Positions 25,630-37,169 of a DNA stretch of 64,000 nucleotides are shown in pieces. The notes under the pieces are model-generated. The model did not search any database. It saw nothing but the letters and a program-made list of their open reading frames with translations, and had not been told where the DNA came from. How positions within the stretch are numbered: the first letter of the stretch is position 1; every line of letters begins with the position of its first letter. The position numbers and the translations under genes were made by a program. Origin of the DNA: Jezberella montanilacus (GTDB taxonomy: Bacteria; Pseudomonadota; Gammaproteobacteria; Burkholderiales; Burkholderiaceae_B); the NCBI RefSeq assembly GCF_003003055.1, contig NZ_PVTV01000014.1:225072-289071 (forward strand), in the 5' to 3' direction.

Positions 25630-27252
25630 CTAAGCAAGCCCAAACTGAAATCCACGCCCTGGCGCTGCAGCCAACAAGGTTTGCGTATAGGTGTGCTGAG
25701 GGTTGACAAACACATCCTGTGTTGCACCCTCCTCAACGATCTCGCCTCTTTGCATCACAATGATCCGATCACAAATTTGACTGGCTACCCGCAAGTCATG
25801 CGTGATGAAGAGGATGCCGATATGCAATCGTTGTTGGATTTCATCAAGTAGTTCAAGAATCTGCGCTTGCACCGAAACATCCAGAGCAGACACGGCCTCA
25901 TCCGCAATCAACACCTTAGGCTTGCAAGCCAGCGCCCGAGCGATTGATATGCGCTGTCGCTGACCACCCGAAAACTCATTAGGATAGCGGTGCAAGGCGT
26001 CTGGACTTAAGCGAACGAGGTGCATCAGTTCTTCAGCCTGCTTCCACGCTTCTGCGCGCGAGGCACCAAAATTCAGTGGGCCTTCGATAATCGCCTCACC
26101 CACGGTCCGACGCGGATTCAAAGAACGATAGGGGTCTTGAAACACGATTTGTACGACACGACGAAACGGATAAAGTGCGCGCCCGGTTACGGTCGCAATG
26201 GATAACCCATCAGCAAAGATCTCGCCAGCGCTTGGCTCAATCAGTCGGGCAATACAACGAGCGACCGTTGATTTGCCCGAGCCTGACTCGCCCACAAGAC
26301 CCACTGTCTCACCGGGCAGTACCTTAAGCGAAATATTTTTAGCGGCATCAACGCGATGTTTACGTTTAGGCCAAGCACCGGTCCAATACGTTTTAGATAA
26401 ATTAACTGTCTGCAGCAGCGGGTAAGCATCTACGATTGGTTCGCGATGCTTGGGTACTAAACCCGGGACGGCGGCTAGAAGCATTTGCGTATAGGATTCT
26501 TTGGGTTGCTGCAAGACGTCGAGCCGGTCGCCCTGCTCAACCATCTCGCCAAGTTTGAGTACGACAACCCGATCAGCAATTTCTGCGACTACGCCTAAAT
26601 CGTGCGTGATGAATAAAACAGCAGTATTGCTCTGAGCTTGTAACTCTGCAATCAAGCTGAGAATTTCAGCTTGTGTCGTTACATCAAGTGCTGTGGTTGG
26701 CTCATCGCAAATCAGTAAAGCCGGCTTCAAAATCAAAGCCATGGCAATCACGATCCGTTGTCTTTGACCACCAGACAACTGATGAGGATAAGAGCGAAGC
26801 ACGCGCTCAGGATCAGGCAGTTTTACCCGCGCAAAGATATCCAGAACCTTTTGTCGCCGTTCGCTTGTCGAGAGCTTTGTATGCTGCCAAAGTTGCTCAT
26901 CAACTTGATCACCGCAAGTCATGATTGGATTCAAGGCAGTCATCGGCTCTTGAAATACCATGGCCATTTTCTCGCCACGTAACTGTCTTAGTCGTTCACC
27001 GTTCGCCTTGCAAACGGATTCACCCAACAGAGTGATGTCGCCAGCCGTCGTCACCAATGTTTTAGGCAACAAGCCCATGACTGCTTGCGCGATCACAGAT
27101 TTGCCTGAGCCTGATTCACCAAGCAGACAAACGATCTCACCTTGTTTGACGTCAAAGCTGATGTCGCGCACCGCGTGAGGTCGATCCGCAGTAGGAGGCA
27201 GGTCGATGGTTAGCCCCTGTACGGATAAAACTGGTTGTTGGCGCTCAGTCAT
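25630..27252 (-). CDS. Peptide/nickel-type ABC transporter, two ATPase domains in one protein
   Basis: 540 aa fusion of DppD-like and DppF-like ATPases. First half: GESGSGKSVIAQAVMG, LSGGQRQRIVIAMAL, LLICDEPTTALDVTTQ. Second half: GESGSGKSTVARCIA, VFQDPYRSLNPRR, FSGGQRQRISIARAL, VLIADEAVSALDVSVQ. Each half has its oligopeptide-specific C-terminal piece. It powers a peptide (or glutathione-type) importer with the two permeases and binding protein upstream. The second Walker B has Ala in place of the usual Pro after the catalytic Glu, seen in some relatives. Confidence 0.92.
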   Translation of the reverse strand: MTERQQPVLSVQGLTIDLPPTADRPHAVRDISFDVKQGEIVCLLGESGSGKSVIAQAVMGLLPKTLVTTAGDITLLGESVCKANGERLRQLRGEKMAMVFQEPMTALNPIMTCGDQVDEQLWQHTKLSTSERRQKVLDIFARVKLPDPERVLRSYPHQLSGGQRQRIVIAMALILKPALLICDEPTTALDVTTQAEILSLIAELQAQSNTAVLFITHDLGVVAEIADRVVVLKLGEMVEQGDRLDVLQQPKESYTQMLLAAVPGLVPKHREPIVDAYPLLQTVNLSKTYWTGAWPKRKHRVDAAKNISLKVLPGETVGLVGESGSGKSTVARCIARLIEPSAGEIFADGLSIATVTGRALYPFRRVVQIVFQDPYRSLNPRRTVGEAIIEGPLNFGASRAEAWKQAEELMHLVRLSPDALHRYPNEFSGGQRQRISIARALACKPKVLIADEAVSALDVSVQAQILELLDEIQQRLHIGILFITHDLRVASQICDRIIVMQRGEIVEEGATQDVFVNPQHTYTQTLLAAAPGRGFQFGLA

Positions 27253-27261
27253 ATGATGGCC

Positions 27262-28140
27262 TCAACCCGTACGCTTATTGAACTTAGGATCAAGGGTATC
27301 CCGCAAGCCATCGCCCAGTATATTGACTGCCAACACAGTGATGGCCAAAAAGAAACCGGGAAACAAAACCGTCTGAGGGAACTGATTGAACTGGGTTCGA
27401 CCATCGGCCATGATGTTGCCCCAAGTCGGAATCTCTGGGGGCAAACCAACACCGAGAAAAGACAAGATCGCCTCGACCAAAATGGCAGACGCGCACACGT
27501 AGGTACCTTGCACGAGTAAAGGCGCGATAGCATTGGGCAAAATATGACGCCACAGAATATTGATCGTTGACGTGGCAAGCGATACTGCAGCCTCGACATA
27601 AGGTTCTTCTCTGATCGTCAGGACGATTGATCGGACAAGTCTAGCGACGCGAGGGATCTCTGGAATCGTAATGGCAATCACCACCGTGGCCACCGTCGGG
27701 CGCCAGAGAGCCATGAGCGTAATCGCAAACAAGATGCCCGGGATAGCCATCAAACTATCCATGACCCGCATCAAGGCGTTGTCGAGTCGTCTAAAGTAAC
27801 CAGCCGCCACACCACAAAGCGTGCCACCGATCAATGACAGAACAGCCACACACAAACCAACCGTTAATGAAATTCTTGCGCCATAAGCGACTCGACTCCA
27901 GGTATCGCGACCAAGGCTGTCCGTGCCCATCGGAAATAAATGATCGAAAGTATCGCCTGACAGATCTGAAAACTCTGCAGTGACACCAGGCAATAAATTC
28001 GCGCTTGAAGGATCCATCGCAGTCGGCTCAATCGTGTAGAGCCAAGGCGCGAAGACTGCCATGCATAGCAGCAATATCAGTGCGACTAAGCCAATACGTA
28101 CCGAGGTGTTCTTAAGAATTTTGCTTTGCTTTGCCATCAT
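27262..28140 (-). CDS. Peptide ABC transporter permease (DppC-like)
   Basis: 292 aa. Short cytoplasmic N-terminus, first helix IGLVALILLLCMAVFAPWLY, then HLFPMGTDSLGRDTWSRVAYG typical of DppC/OppC, and an EAA loop (YVEAAVSLATSTINILWRHI). C-terminal LGDGLRDTLDPKFNKR is characteristic. Starts 14 bp after the DppB-like gene, ends 9 bp before the ATPase gene. Confidence 0.93.
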   Translation of the reverse strand: MMAKQSKILKNTSVRIGLVALILLLCMAVFAPWLYTIEPTAMDPSSANLLPGVTAEFSDLSGDTFDHLFPMGTDSLGRDTWSRVAYGARISLTVGLCVAVLSLIGGTLCGVAAGYFRRLDNALMRVMDSLMAIPGILFAITLMALWRPTVATVVIAITIPEIPRVARLVRSIVLTIREEPYVEAAVSLATSTINILWRHILPNAIAPLLVQGTYVCASAILVEAILSFLGVGLPPEIPTWGNIMADGRTQFNQFPQTVLFPGFFLAITVLAVNILGDGLRDTLDPKFNKRTG

Positions 28141-28154
28141 ATATTTTTACGCCG

Positions 28155-29093
28155 TTAGTACCGGATACGTGGATCAAGCAACACGTAGCTCAGATCAACC
28201 AGCAAGTTAATGAGTACATAGGCAAAAGAAAAGAATAAGGTAATACCCTGGATGAGCGGAAAATCGCGGCCTAACACCGCATCAACTGTCAATTGACCGA
28301 GCCCTGGGATTGCGTACACAGTCTCGGTTACCACCACACCACCGATCAATAAGCCAATACCGATACCAATCACAGTCACGATGGGAACTGCCGCGTTGGT
28401 CAAGGCGTGACGAACCAGGATGCGCAATTCGCTAATCCCTTTAGATCTGGCTGTTCTGATGTAATCCTCGGTCAGCGCCTCTGCAACTGACGCTCTGGTC
28501 ACACGCGCGATCAGGGCGAGATAGACAATCGACAAAGTAATGGCAGGCAAGAACAAATGGGATAGCCAACCCGAGAAGCTCTCATTGATTGGCGTATAGC
28601 CTTGCACAGCAAATAGCTTCCAGTGCAAGGCGACAGCCCAGATCAGCAAGTAACCAATCACAAAAGTCGGAACAGAAAAACCTAAAACAGAAAAACTCAT
28701 CAGCGACCGATCCAGCCATCCCCCGTGTCTCCAGGCCGCCAGAATCCCAAGAGGTATCGCGATAGATAAAGTGATGAGCATCGTCAGCGCTGACAAGGAT
28801 AGCGTCGGCCCGATCCGTTGCGCGATCAAATGCGTCACGGACTGTTTCATGTAATAGGATTCGCCCAAATCGCCCCGCAGTGCTTTACTAGCCCAGCGCA
28901 CGAACTGCACAGGCACGGGCTCGTCCAAACCCAGACTCGTGCGGATGCGGGCGATGTCTTCGCTGTTGCTGTTGTTACCCACCAGCGCAGCAGCTGGGTC
29001 GCCAGGCGTCAGGCGCAACATGGCGAAAACGATCAAGGCGACGATAAGAAGAACGGGTACTGTGGACAGCACCCTTCTGAGAATAAACAGCAT
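28155..29093 (-). CDS. Peptide ABC transporter permease (DppB-like)
   Basis: 312 aa. Starts LFILRRVLSTVPVLLIVALI, followed by RLTPGDPAAALVG, the DppB/OppB signature, and ends VLLDPRIRY. EAA loop IRTARSKGISELRILVRHAL. Its ATG overlaps the stop of the binding-protein gene by one base (TGATG), so translation is coupled. Confidence 0.94.
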   Translation of the reverse strand: MLFILRRVLSTVPVLLIVALIVFAMLRLTPGDPAAALVGNNSNSEDIARIRTSLGLDEPVPVQFVRWASKALRGDLGESYYMKQSVTHLIAQRIGPTLSLSALTMLITLSIAIPLGILAAWRHGGWLDRSLMSFSVLGFSVPTFVIGYLLIWAVALHWKLFAVQGYTPINESFSGWLSHLFLPAITLSIVYLALIARVTRASVAEALTEDYIRTARSKGISELRILVRHALTNAAVPIVTVIGIGIGLLIGGVVVTETVYAIPGLGQLTVDAVLGRDFPLIQGITLFFSFAYVLINLLVDLSYVLLDPRIRY

Positions 29094-30679
29094 CAGTTCT
29101 TCTTCAAGTTCCAGAACGCATTGACAGTCGAAGGAACCAGACCGGTCACAACACCTTTGCGTACGACAGTGATGTAATCAAAGTCGCCCACTTTGGCAAA
29201 AACGCCAGTCTGATACGTCTGCAACTGCAGATCTTTAGCAATTTTCTTACGCTGATCGTCAGTCGAGGCGGCCATAAAGTCTGCTTTCAATTGCTCTAGC
29301 TTGGGATCAGTTGTCCAACCAAACCAACCTTTCTCGCCGTTACCGGTCAGCGGCGGGAAGAACATAGGATTCATCATGTCACCGGGGCCCCAGCCTGTGA
29401 TGAACATATTCCAACCGCCCTTGTCGGCAGGCTCCTTGCTCGTGCGGCGTGTCACCAGTGATGACCAATCCATGGACTGCATATCCACATTGAAACCAGC
29501 TTGCTTCAACAACTGAGCAAGTACGGGTGGAAACTTGTTCAACACGGCAAAATCTGCAGGAAAGAGCAACACAACTGGCTTGCCATCGTAGCCTGCTTCT
29601 TTCAGCAATTTCTTGGCCGCTTCAAACTGAGGCTTACCTGTGAAATAACCCGTCTCGGTTGAAGCCAGTGGCGAGTCACACGGATAGATGGATACGCACG
29701 GACGATAGAGATCCTTGTTCACCATTTGAGCGCGCATCAAGGCCTCTTGATTAACAGCCATGATGGCTGCTTGAGCAATCTTCGGATTATCAAAAGGAGG
29801 TACGAAATGGTTCAAGTGCAAATCGAAAGACCCGGCAGGGGTGGGCTTCAACAGCTCAAGCTTAGGGTTATCTTTAAGCGCCGCATACTGATCGGCTGGC
29901 ATCCATTCGATCAAATCGACTTCGCCATTGGCGATTGCATTGGCTTGCGTCTGAGCATCCTTCAAAATCACCCACTCAACGCGATCCACGAATACACGCT
30001 TACCGCCGGCAGTACCCGAAGGGTCTTCAGCGCGTGGAACATATTTCTCGTTTTTGAGATAGACGATCTTGGCGCCAGGCTTGTACTCATCCATTTTCAG
30101 GACGTAGGGGCCTGAGCCAATGTATTCGGTGATCTGCTGATCGGCGGGTGTCATGGCCACACGCTTAGGCATGATGAAGTTCGCATTACCTGATGGCTTG
30201 GACAGCGCCTCTAGCGTCATCGGGAAAGGCGTCTTAAACGTCATCTTGAATGTATTGGCATCAATTGCCTCAAATTTATCAAGTTGCGTCGCCATTACTT
30301 GGCCAAACACATCGCGTTTAGCCCAACGATTCACTGAGGCAATTACGTCATCAGAAGTAACTGGTTGCCCGTCACTGAAGCTCAACCCTTTACGAAGGGT
30401 AAAAGTCCACTCTTTAAAATCGGCGCTTTTGGTATAAGTATCAACCATTTGCGGTTGAATCTGACCTTTGGCATCAATGCCAAAAAGCTGGTCGTAAACC
30501 ATGTAACCGTGGTTGCGGCTGACGAATGCAGTCGTCCAAATAGGATCAAGTATTTTTAAGTCCGCCTGCGGGACAATACGCAGTACCTTTGACGAATCTT
30601 CTGCCTGCGAGCTACCAGCAAAACCAATCACCGAAAAAGAGACTGCCACGACAAATCGACTGATCAACCACTTAACCAT
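29093..30679 (-). CDS. Peptide ABC transporter substrate-binding protein
   Basis: 528 aa. Signal peptide (residues about 1-26, cleavage near SSQA). Family 5 binding protein features: VLRIVPQADLKILDPIWTTA, KEWTFTLRKGLSFSDGQPVT, TSDDVIASVNRWAKRD and VNQEALMRAQ. First gene of a four-gene importer. One pair of Cys residues (VSIYPCDSPL with the preceding Cys) may form a disulfide. Substrate class (dipeptides, glutathione or another small peptide) cannot be resolved from sequence. Confidence 0.92.
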   Translation of the reverse strand: MVKWLISRFVVAVSFSVIGFAGSSQAEDSSKVLRIVPQADLKILDPIWTTAFVSRNHGYMVYDQLFGIDAKGQIQPQMVDTYTKSADFKEWTFTLRKGLSFSDGQPVTSDDVIASVNRWAKRDVFGQVMATQLDKFEAIDANTFKMTFKTPFPMTLEALSKPSGNANFIMPKRVAMTPADQQITEYIGSGPYVLKMDEYKPGAKIVYLKNEKYVPRAEDPSGTAGGKRVFVDRVEWVILKDAQTQANAIANGEVDLIEWMPADQYAALKDNPKLELLKPTPAGSFDLHLNHFVPPFDNPKIAQAAIMAVNQEALMRAQMVNKDLYRPCVSIYPCDSPLASTETGYFTGKPQFEAAKKLLKEAGYDGKPVVLLFPADFAVLNKFPPVLAQLLKQAGFNVDMQSMDWSSLVTRRTSKEPADKGGWNMFITGWGPGDMMNPMFFPPLTGNGEKGWFGWTTDPKLEQLKADFMAASTDDQRKKIAKDLQLQTYQTGVFAKVGDFDYITVVRKGVVTGLVPSTVNAFWNLKKN

Positions 30680-30792
30680 ATACGCACCCCGTAAAGACCG
30701 TGATTCAAGATTGAGACTGGATCATATACGCAATCATCATGCCAAGTTTTACGGGTTCACCCTAATCTCTTCATGAGCGAACAACGTCGAGG

Positions 30793-30822
30793 CAAAAAAA
30801 AGCACAAGCGCTAAGCTTGTGC
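30793..30822 (-). terminator. Rho-independent terminator after pnp
   Basis: GCACAAGC (30802-30809) pairs with GCTTGTGC (30815-30822), loop of five, followed on the minus strand by a run of T. A T-rich tract also follows on the plus strand, so it can act both ways. Confidence 0.85.
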
Positions 30823-30847
30823 CTGTTTTTTGACCTAACGAATGAGT

Positions 30848-33007
30848 TTATTCAGCTTGAACAGCCGGTGTCTCTGCTTGGGGAGCCGCTGGCCCACCTT
30901 GCTCTTCAATCCCACCGATTGCCTTGACAGACAAACGCAAACGACCTTTGTCGTCAGCCTCAATCACTTTGACGCGCAGACTTTGACCGACTTTAATCAC
31001 ATCATTGATATTTGCGATGCGATAGTTGGCGATCTCAGAGATGTGCAATAAACCATCACGACCTGGCAAGACTTGAACGATTGCACCAAAATCGAGCAGA
31101 CGAAGGACGCTGCCCTCGTAAACCTGCCCCACTTCGACGTCGGCAGTCAGTTCAGTAATACGGCGCTGAGCTTCTTTTGCCTTATCCAGATCCGCACTGG
31201 AAATCACGATTGCGCCGTCATCACCAATATCGATCTGGCAACCGGTTTCTTCTGTCAAGGCGCGGATGGTTGCACCACCTTTGCCAATCACGTCACGGAT
31301 TTTTTCTGGATTGATCTTCATCGACAGCATACGTGGCGCAAAGGCTGACAATTCGCCGCGACCACCGTCAATCGCTTCGCGCATCTTTTGCAAGATATGC
31401 AGGCGACCGTCACGAGCCTGAGCCAACGCGACCTGCATGATTTCTTTCGTGATACCTTGAATTTTGATATCCATTTGCAAAGCAGTAATGCCGTTTTCAG
31501 TACCAGCTACTTTGAAATCCATGTCGCCCAAGTGATCTTCATCACCCAAGATATCGGTCAGCACGGCAAACTTGCCATCATCAAGGATCAAGCCCATCGC
31601 AACACCAGCGACGTGATCTTTGACAGGGACACCTGCATCCATCATAGCAAGCGAACCGCCGCAAACCGACGCCATTGAGGACGAACCATTTGACTCGGTG
31701 ATTTCGGAAACCAAGCGGATGGTGTATTGGAAATCAGCTGCCGCTGGCAACAGGGGCACCAGCGAGCGCTTGGCCAGACGGCCGTGACCGATTTCGCGGC
31801 GCTTAGGCGTACCGACGCGGCCAGTTTCACCAGTCGCGAACGGAGGCATGTTGTAGTGCATCAGGAAGCGATCACGGTACTCGCCCATGAGCGCATCGAT
31901 GACTTGTTCGTTTTGCTTGGTACCCAAGGTGGCGATAACCAGTGCTTGAGTCTCGCCACGGGTGAACAAAGCACTGCCGTGCACGCGTGGCAACACGCCT
32001 AGACGAATGCTGATCGGACGAACGGTGCGTGTATCGCGTCCATCAATACGTGGCTCGCCACTCAAAATCTGGCTACGGACAATGCGCGCCTCAAGATCAA
32101 ACAAGATATTGTCGACTGTCACGCTGTCAGGTGCAGAAGTGCCAGCTGCTGCCGCTTGCTCAGCAACGGCAGCATGCACTGCGCCGTATACCTGCTTAAG
32201 CTGGGCAGTACGCTCTTGCTTCTGACGGATTTGATAGGCTGCATTCATGCCTGCTTCGCCTGCGGCTTTAACGATAGCGATCAGGCCTTCGTTTTTAGCT
32301 GCGGGCTGCCAATCCCAAGCTGGTTTGCCAGCTTCGCTGACCAGGCTGTTGATGGCGGTGATGACTGCTTGCATTTGAGTGTGACCGAATACCACGCCAC
32401 CAAGCATGATTTCTTCTGACAACTGATCAGCTTCAGACTCAACCATCAGCACAGCGGCTTCAGTACCGGCAACGACCAAGTCCATTTTTGAAGTCAACAA
32501 CTGGCTGGCGGTTGGATTCACAACGTATTGGCCGTTGATATAACCCACGCGAGCGGCGCCGATCGGGCCATCAAACGGGATGCCCGAAATTGCCAAGGCA
32601 GCTGAAGCGCCAATCATTGCAGGGATATCAGGATCGACTTCTGGATTGACTGACAAAACGTGAATAATGACTTGAACTTCGTTGTAGAAGCCCTCAGGGA
32701 AAAGTGGTCGCAAAGGACGATCAATCAGACGCGAAGTCAACGTTTCTTTTTCAGAAGGCTTACCTTCGCGCTTGAAGAATCCACCGGGGATCTTGCCGGC
32801 TGCGTAGGTTTTTTCGATGTAGTCCACTGTCAGGGGGAAAAAATCCTGGCCGGCTTTAGCATCTTTTTTTGCAACAACGGTTGCAAGCACAACGGTATCG
32901 TCAACCGACACGACCACGGCACCCGAGGACTGGCGAGCGATCTCTCCGGTCTCGAGCGTGACGGTATGCTGACCAAACTGGAACGACTTGGTAACTTTAT
33001 TAAACAT
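30848..33007 (-). CDS. pnp: Polyribonucleotide nucleotidyltransferase
   Basis: 719 aa, full length. Two RNase PH-like domains (about 1-220 and 310-550), with [20 protein letters not shown] and FSTRSLV-equivalent catalytic stretches, then a KH domain ([20 protein letters not shown]) and an S1 domain ([20 protein letters not shown]). It degrades RNA 3' to 5' by phosphorolysis as part of the degradosome. The short Glu/Pro/Ala-rich tail is normal. Transcribed from the rpsO side, with a processing hairpin between the genes. Confidence 0.97.
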   Translation of the reverse strand: MFNKVTKSFQFGQHTVTLETGEIARQSSGAVVVSVDDTVVLATVVAKKDAKAGQDFFPLTVDYIEKTYAAGKIPGGFFKREGKPSEKETLTSRLIDRPLRPLFPEGFYNEVQVIIHVLSVNPEVDPDIPAMIGASAALAISGIPFDGPIGAARVGYINGQYVVNPTASQLLTSKMDLVVAGTEAAVLMVESEADQLSEEIMLGGVVFGHTQMQAVITAINSLVSEAGKPAWDWQPAAKNEGLIAIVKAAGEAGMNAAYQIRQKQERTAQLKQVYGAVHAAVAEQAAAAGTSAPDSVTVDNILFDLEARIVRSQILSGEPRIDGRDTRTVRPISIRLGVLPRVHGSALFTRGETQALVIATLGTKQNEQVIDALMGEYRDRFLMHYNMPPFATGETGRVGTPKRREIGHGRLAKRSLVPLLPAAADFQYTIRLVSEITESNGSSSMASVCGGSLAMMDAGVPVKDHVAGVAMGLILDDGKFAVLTDILGDEDHLGDMDFKVAGTENGITALQMDIKIQGITKEIMQVALAQARDGRLHILQKMREAIDGGRGELSAFAPRMLSMKINPEKIRDVIGKGGATIRALTEETGCQIDIGDDGAIVISSADLDKAKEAQRRITELTADVEVGQVYEGSVLRLLDFGAIVQVLPGRDGLLHISEIANYRIANINDVIKVGQSLRVKVIEADDKGRLRLSVKAIGGIEEQGGPAAPQAETPAVQAE

Positions 33008-33031
33008 GGCAAATAATCCTTACAAATGAAA

Positions 33032-33073
33032 AACCGTGCTCGACGCGACCAAAATGTCGCATACGGCACGGTT
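33032..33073 (-). terminator. rpsO-pnp intergenic hairpin
   Basis: On the minus strand AACCGTGC (33066-33073) pairs with GCACGGTT (33032-33039), with an inner GCGAC/GTCGC stem, followed by a T run. Position and shape match the terminator/RNase III control site known between rpsO and pnp in other proteobacteria. Confidence 0.75.
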
Positions 33074-33105
33074 GATTCACGGGGTGACTGCCCGACAAAT
33101 TTCGA

Positions 33106-33375
33106 TCACTTGCGCAGACCGAGTTTTTCGATCAACGAGCGATAGGAATCTGGGTTGCGGCCCTTTAGATAATCGAGCAGCTTGCGGCGACGGCTAACCA
33201 TGCGCAACAAACCACGGCGTGAGTGGTGATCTTTAAGATGAGTTTTGAAGTGGCCAGTCAACTCGTTAATACGAGCAGTTAACAGTGCCACTTGTACTTC
33301 TGGTGAACCGGTGTCGCCTTGAGCGCGTTGGTACTGCGCGACGATGTCGGATTTATTAATATCAGCTACGGACAT
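33106..33375 (-). CDS. rpsO: 30S ribosomal protein S15
   Basis: 89 aa, standard. [40 protein letters not shown] and [20 protein letters not shown] are all conserved. It binds 16S rRNA in the platform of the small subunit. pnp follows downstream, the classical order. Confidence 0.98.
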   Translation of the reverse strand: MSVADINKSDIVAQYQRAQGDTGSPEVQVALLTARINELTGHFKTHLKDHHSRRGLLRMVSRRRKLLDYLKGRNPDSYRSLIEKLGLRK

Positions 33376-33488
33376 GATGACCTCTTATGAACAGGCGTTG
33401 GAGCCGAGGTGCCCCAACGTGATGGATAACCCTGCTAGTATAACCCATATGGGGCTATGTAGCCCATTGTGCAGAATCAGGAGCCATC

Positions 33489-34043
33489 ATGAAGCGTCTC
33501 TATCCTCTGAAATCAAACGCACTTTACCAATCGATCCAGCACTGCTTTAGACCTTGTCTGGCCCTCGCCGCGACGGTATTGCTTGCAAGTTGCGCGATGG
33601 TTGATAGCGCCAAGCCAGGAACGCCATTGACTCAAGTTATCGAAAAGTTCGGCAAACCCTCGACTGATTGTGCCAATCCGGACGGCACAAGGCACGTTGT
33701 CTGGACACAACAGCCATTGGGTCAAACTGCTATGGGCGCGACAGTAGGCAAGGATGGCACCATTGGGCCCGTCACTCAATTACTGACTGATGCGAGCTTT
33801 AACCGCTTGGGCACGGGCGAGTGGACCCCTGAAAAGGTCATTTGCGAGTTTGGACCACCTGAGCATGTGGGCGAATCAGGCATGTACGAACTGCGCCGTT
33901 ACGTCCTGGATTACCGTTACAAACAGTACGGCACCTGGAATTCACTCATGTATGTTTTTTTCGATCTGAATACCCACAAACTGGTGAGCTTCAACCCTGG
34001 GCCTGACCCATTATTTGACGCCACTCACTTCAGCCGCTATTGA
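33489..34043 (+). CDS. Predicted lipoprotein of unknown function
   Basis: 184 aa. Lipobox LLASC near residue 35 after a hydrophobic stretch. The mature part contains two copies of a short SmpA/OmlA-like pattern: PLTQVIEKFGKPS and PEKVICEFGPPEHV, each followed by a beta-rich stretch (HVVWTQQP; YVLDYRYKQYGTWN). That resembles outer-membrane assembly-factor-type small lipoproteins, but I cannot name a family. Its 3' end overlaps the convergent pssA gene by 33 bp. Confidence 0.75.
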   Translation: MKRLYPLKSNALYQSIQHCFRPCLALAATVLLASCAMVDSAKPGTPLTQVIEKFGKPSTDCANPDGTRHVVWTQQPLGQTAMGATVGKDGTIGPVTQLLTDASFNRLGTGEWTPEKVICEFGPPEHVGESGMYELRRYVLDYRYKQYGTWNSLMYVFFDLNTHKLVSFNPGPDPLFDATHFSRY

Positions 34044-34796
34044 TAGTTTTTTAGCTTTACGGATTCGGAAAAGCCAGACACCCCAACCGGATAAGCCGTA
34101 AACGATAAACAGGGCAAACAGCACGACTGGCGGGTCACTCGAAATAAACACGAAACCCGCCACAAACACCAAAATGCCCCAGAAAGGCACGCTCTTACTA
34201 AGCGCAAAACTCTTGCCACTGTAAAACGGCAAGTTCGTTACCATTGCAATCCCTGCATACAGTGTCAGCGTGAAAGCTGTCCACGAAACCATTTTGGGTG
34301 AAACCTGCAAGCGGTTGTCGACGACCAGCCACAGAAAACCTGCGACCAGTGCTGCGGCTGCCGGGCTGGGCAAGCCTTGAAAATAGCGCTTGTCGACCAC
34401 CGCGATATTGGTGTTGAACCTAGCCAACCGCAAGGCTGCGCCGCTGACATAAACAAACGCTGCCAGCCAACCCCACCGCCCCAAATCCCTGAGCGCCCAC
34501 TCATAAACGACCAGTGCGGGGGCAACCCCAAAAGAAGTCATGTCAGATAGTGAGTCGTACTGCTCGCCAAAGGCTGACGTGGTGTTCGTTAGACGGGCGA
34601 CCCTGCCATCCATGCCATCGAGGACCATGGCCGCAAAAATTGCAATCGCCGCCATTTCAAAACGCCCGTTCATCGCCTGAACAATCGCATAAAACCCGGC
34701 AAACAAAGCCGCAGTCGTAAATGCATTAGGCAACAGATAAATACTGCGCCGTTTTAAATCAGGATCACGCATTGGGCTTTGGGGACTATTTGGCAT
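34011..34796 (-). CDS. pssA: CDP-diacylglycerol-serine O-phosphatidyltransferase
   Basis: 261 aa inner-membrane enzyme making phosphatidylserine. The CDP-alcohol phosphatidyltransferase motif is visible as DGMDGRVARLTNTTSAFGEQ continuing into YDSLSDMTSFGVAPA (D-G-x2-A-R-x8-G-x3-D-x3-D). Several membrane helices follow. It starts 8 bp after psd ends on the same strand, so the two successive steps to phosphatidylethanolamine are coupled. Confidence 0.94.
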   Translation of the reverse strand: MPNSPQSPMRDPDLKRRSIYLLPNAFTTAALFAGFYAIVQAMNGRFEMAAIAIFAAMVLDGMDGRVARLTNTTSAFGEQYDSLSDMTSFGVAPALVVYEWALRDLGRWGWLAAFVYVSGAALRLARFNTNIAVVDKRYFQGLPSPAAAALVAGFLWLVVDNRLQVSPKMVSWTAFTLTLYAGIAMVTNLPFYSGKSFALSKSVPFWGILVFVAGFVFISSDPPVVLFALFIVYGLSGWGVWLFRIRKAKKLSIAAEVSGVK

Positions 34797-34804
34797 AAGT
34801 GACT

Positions 34805-35464
34805 TTACGAAAGTGTTGGCGGCAATTCAGCCAGCACAGTTGAGGTAGCGGAAACTTTATCCCCAATGGCTACGCGAGGCGTGGACTCAATCGGCAGATA
34901 CACATCAACACGCGAGCCGAACCGAATAAAGCCATAACGCTGTCCACGCGCCAGGTAATCTTTTGCCTGGGCATAACAAAGAATACGTTTCGCAACCAGA
35001 CCAGCTACCTGCACTGCAGTCACCGTATGCCCGGTCTTGGCAAGCAAGACCATCGCATTGCGCTCGTTTTCAAGCGAAGCTTTCTCTAGTGCTGCATTAA
35101 AAAATTTACCGGGAAAATACTCAGTACTAAGCACTTCACCATCCACTGGCGAGCGATTGCTATGCACATTGAAAACGTTCATAAACACGCTTATTTTCAA
35201 GGCTTCGCGCCCGGCGTAAGGATCGTGCGCCCGCTCAACCACCACAATACGACCGTCAGCTGGCGACAAGACTGCACTAGGCTCGGTCGTGCCAGTTCGT
35301 GGTGGATCCCTGAAAAACTGAAGCACAAAGAGGGCAATGATCCAAAGCGGGATAGACCACAACGGCGACCAATAGGCCACCAAAGCAGCAACAATGACAG
35401 CGCCAGCCAAAAATGGCCAGCCTTCGCGTGCGATGAGCGGGTGGGGATAATGAGGTGTATGCAT
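34805..35464 (-). CDS. psd: Phosphatidylserine decarboxylase proenzyme
   Basis: 219 aa of the short psd type. Self-cleavage site [11 protein letters not shown] near residue 187 (Gly-Ser bond giving the pyruvoyl Ser), [11 protein letters not shown], and [18 protein letters not shown]. Two membrane helices near the N-terminus. Start ATG 35464 is chosen; a longer frame from 35524 would run through the ilvC terminator hairpin and is implausible. Makes phosphatidylethanolamine for the envelope. Confidence 0.94.
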   Translation of the reverse strand: MHTPHYPHPLIAREGWPFLAGAVIVAALVAYWSPLWSIPLWIIALFVLQFFRDPPRTGTTEPSAVLSPADGRIVVVERAHDPYAGREALKISVFMNVFNVHSNRSPVDGEVLSTEYFPGKFFNAALEKASLENERNAMVLLAKTGHTVTAVQVAGLVAKRILCYAQAKDYLARGQRYGFIRFGSRVDVYLPIESTPRVAIGDKVSATSTVLAELPPTLS

Positions 35465-35483
35465 AGTGGATGAGAGGTTAACC

Positions 35484-35510
35484 CAAAAAAAACGCCCCGA
35501 AGGGCGTTTT
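35484..35510 (-). terminator. Rho-independent terminator after ilvC
   Basis: AAACGCCC and GGGCGTTT pair over 8 bp around TTCG (minus-strand reading), followed by a run of T. It separates ilvC from psd. Confidence 0.9.
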
Positions 35511-35534
35511 CGAATACCGGGCAAAAAGTGAAGC

Positions 35535-36569
<1,035 letters not shown>

Positions 36570-36667
36570 TTATGTTGGATTCAGAAAATCAAAATTAATG
36601 TTCAAAAACTTAACAAACTGCAAACAATCTAAATAACAATCTCGGGTCTTAGTCGTCACTATGCTGA

Positions 36668-37159
36668 CTAAGCTTTGAGTATCCTCTCGCCCCGGCCGAT
36701 ACCCGACACACCTGTGCGCACTGTTTCAAGAATGGCACTGCGATCCAATGCATCAATAAACGCCTGCACTTTATCTTGATCGCCGGTGAGCTCAATCGTG
36801 TAAGACTTGTCGGTCACATCAATAATTCGACCACGGAAGATATCAACCATCCGTTTCACCTCTTCACGCTCTTTACCGACCGCACGCACTTTAATCAACA
36901 TGAGCTCACGCTCGATGTGCGGGCCTTCAGACAAATCAACCACCTTGACCACCTCAATCAAACGGTTGAGGTGTTTGGTAATCTGTTCAATCACCTCATC
37001 GGACCCCGTTGTGATCAAAGTCAGACGGGACAGCGTGCTGTCTTCGGTCGGCGCAACCGTCAACGTATCGATGTTGTAACCCCGAGCAGAGAAAAGGCCA
37101 ACGACTCGTGACAAAGCACCCGATTCGTTTTCCATCAAAACTGAAATGACATGTTTCAT
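36668..37159 (-). CDS. ilvN: Acetolactate synthase small (regulatory) subunit
   Basis: 163 aa with N-terminal ACT domain (HVISVLMENESGALSRVVGL, then FSARGYNIDTL), which binds the feedback inhibitor valine, and a C-terminal domain with ELTGDQDKVQAFIDAL. It starts 10 bp after ilvB ends. Confidence 0.95.
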   Translation of the reverse strand: MKHVISVLMENESGALSRVVGLFSARGYNIDTLTVAPTEDSTLSRLTLITTGSDEVIEQITKHLNRLIEVVKVVDLSEGPHIERELMLIKVRAVGKEREEVKRMVDIFRGRIIDVTDKSYTIELTGDQDKVQAFIDALDRSAILETVRTGVSGIGRGERILKA

Positions 37160-37169
37160 CTGGATCTCC

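Noticed and set aside
35465..35524. Longer N-terminus of psd
   Set aside because: It would translate across the ilvC terminator hairpin.
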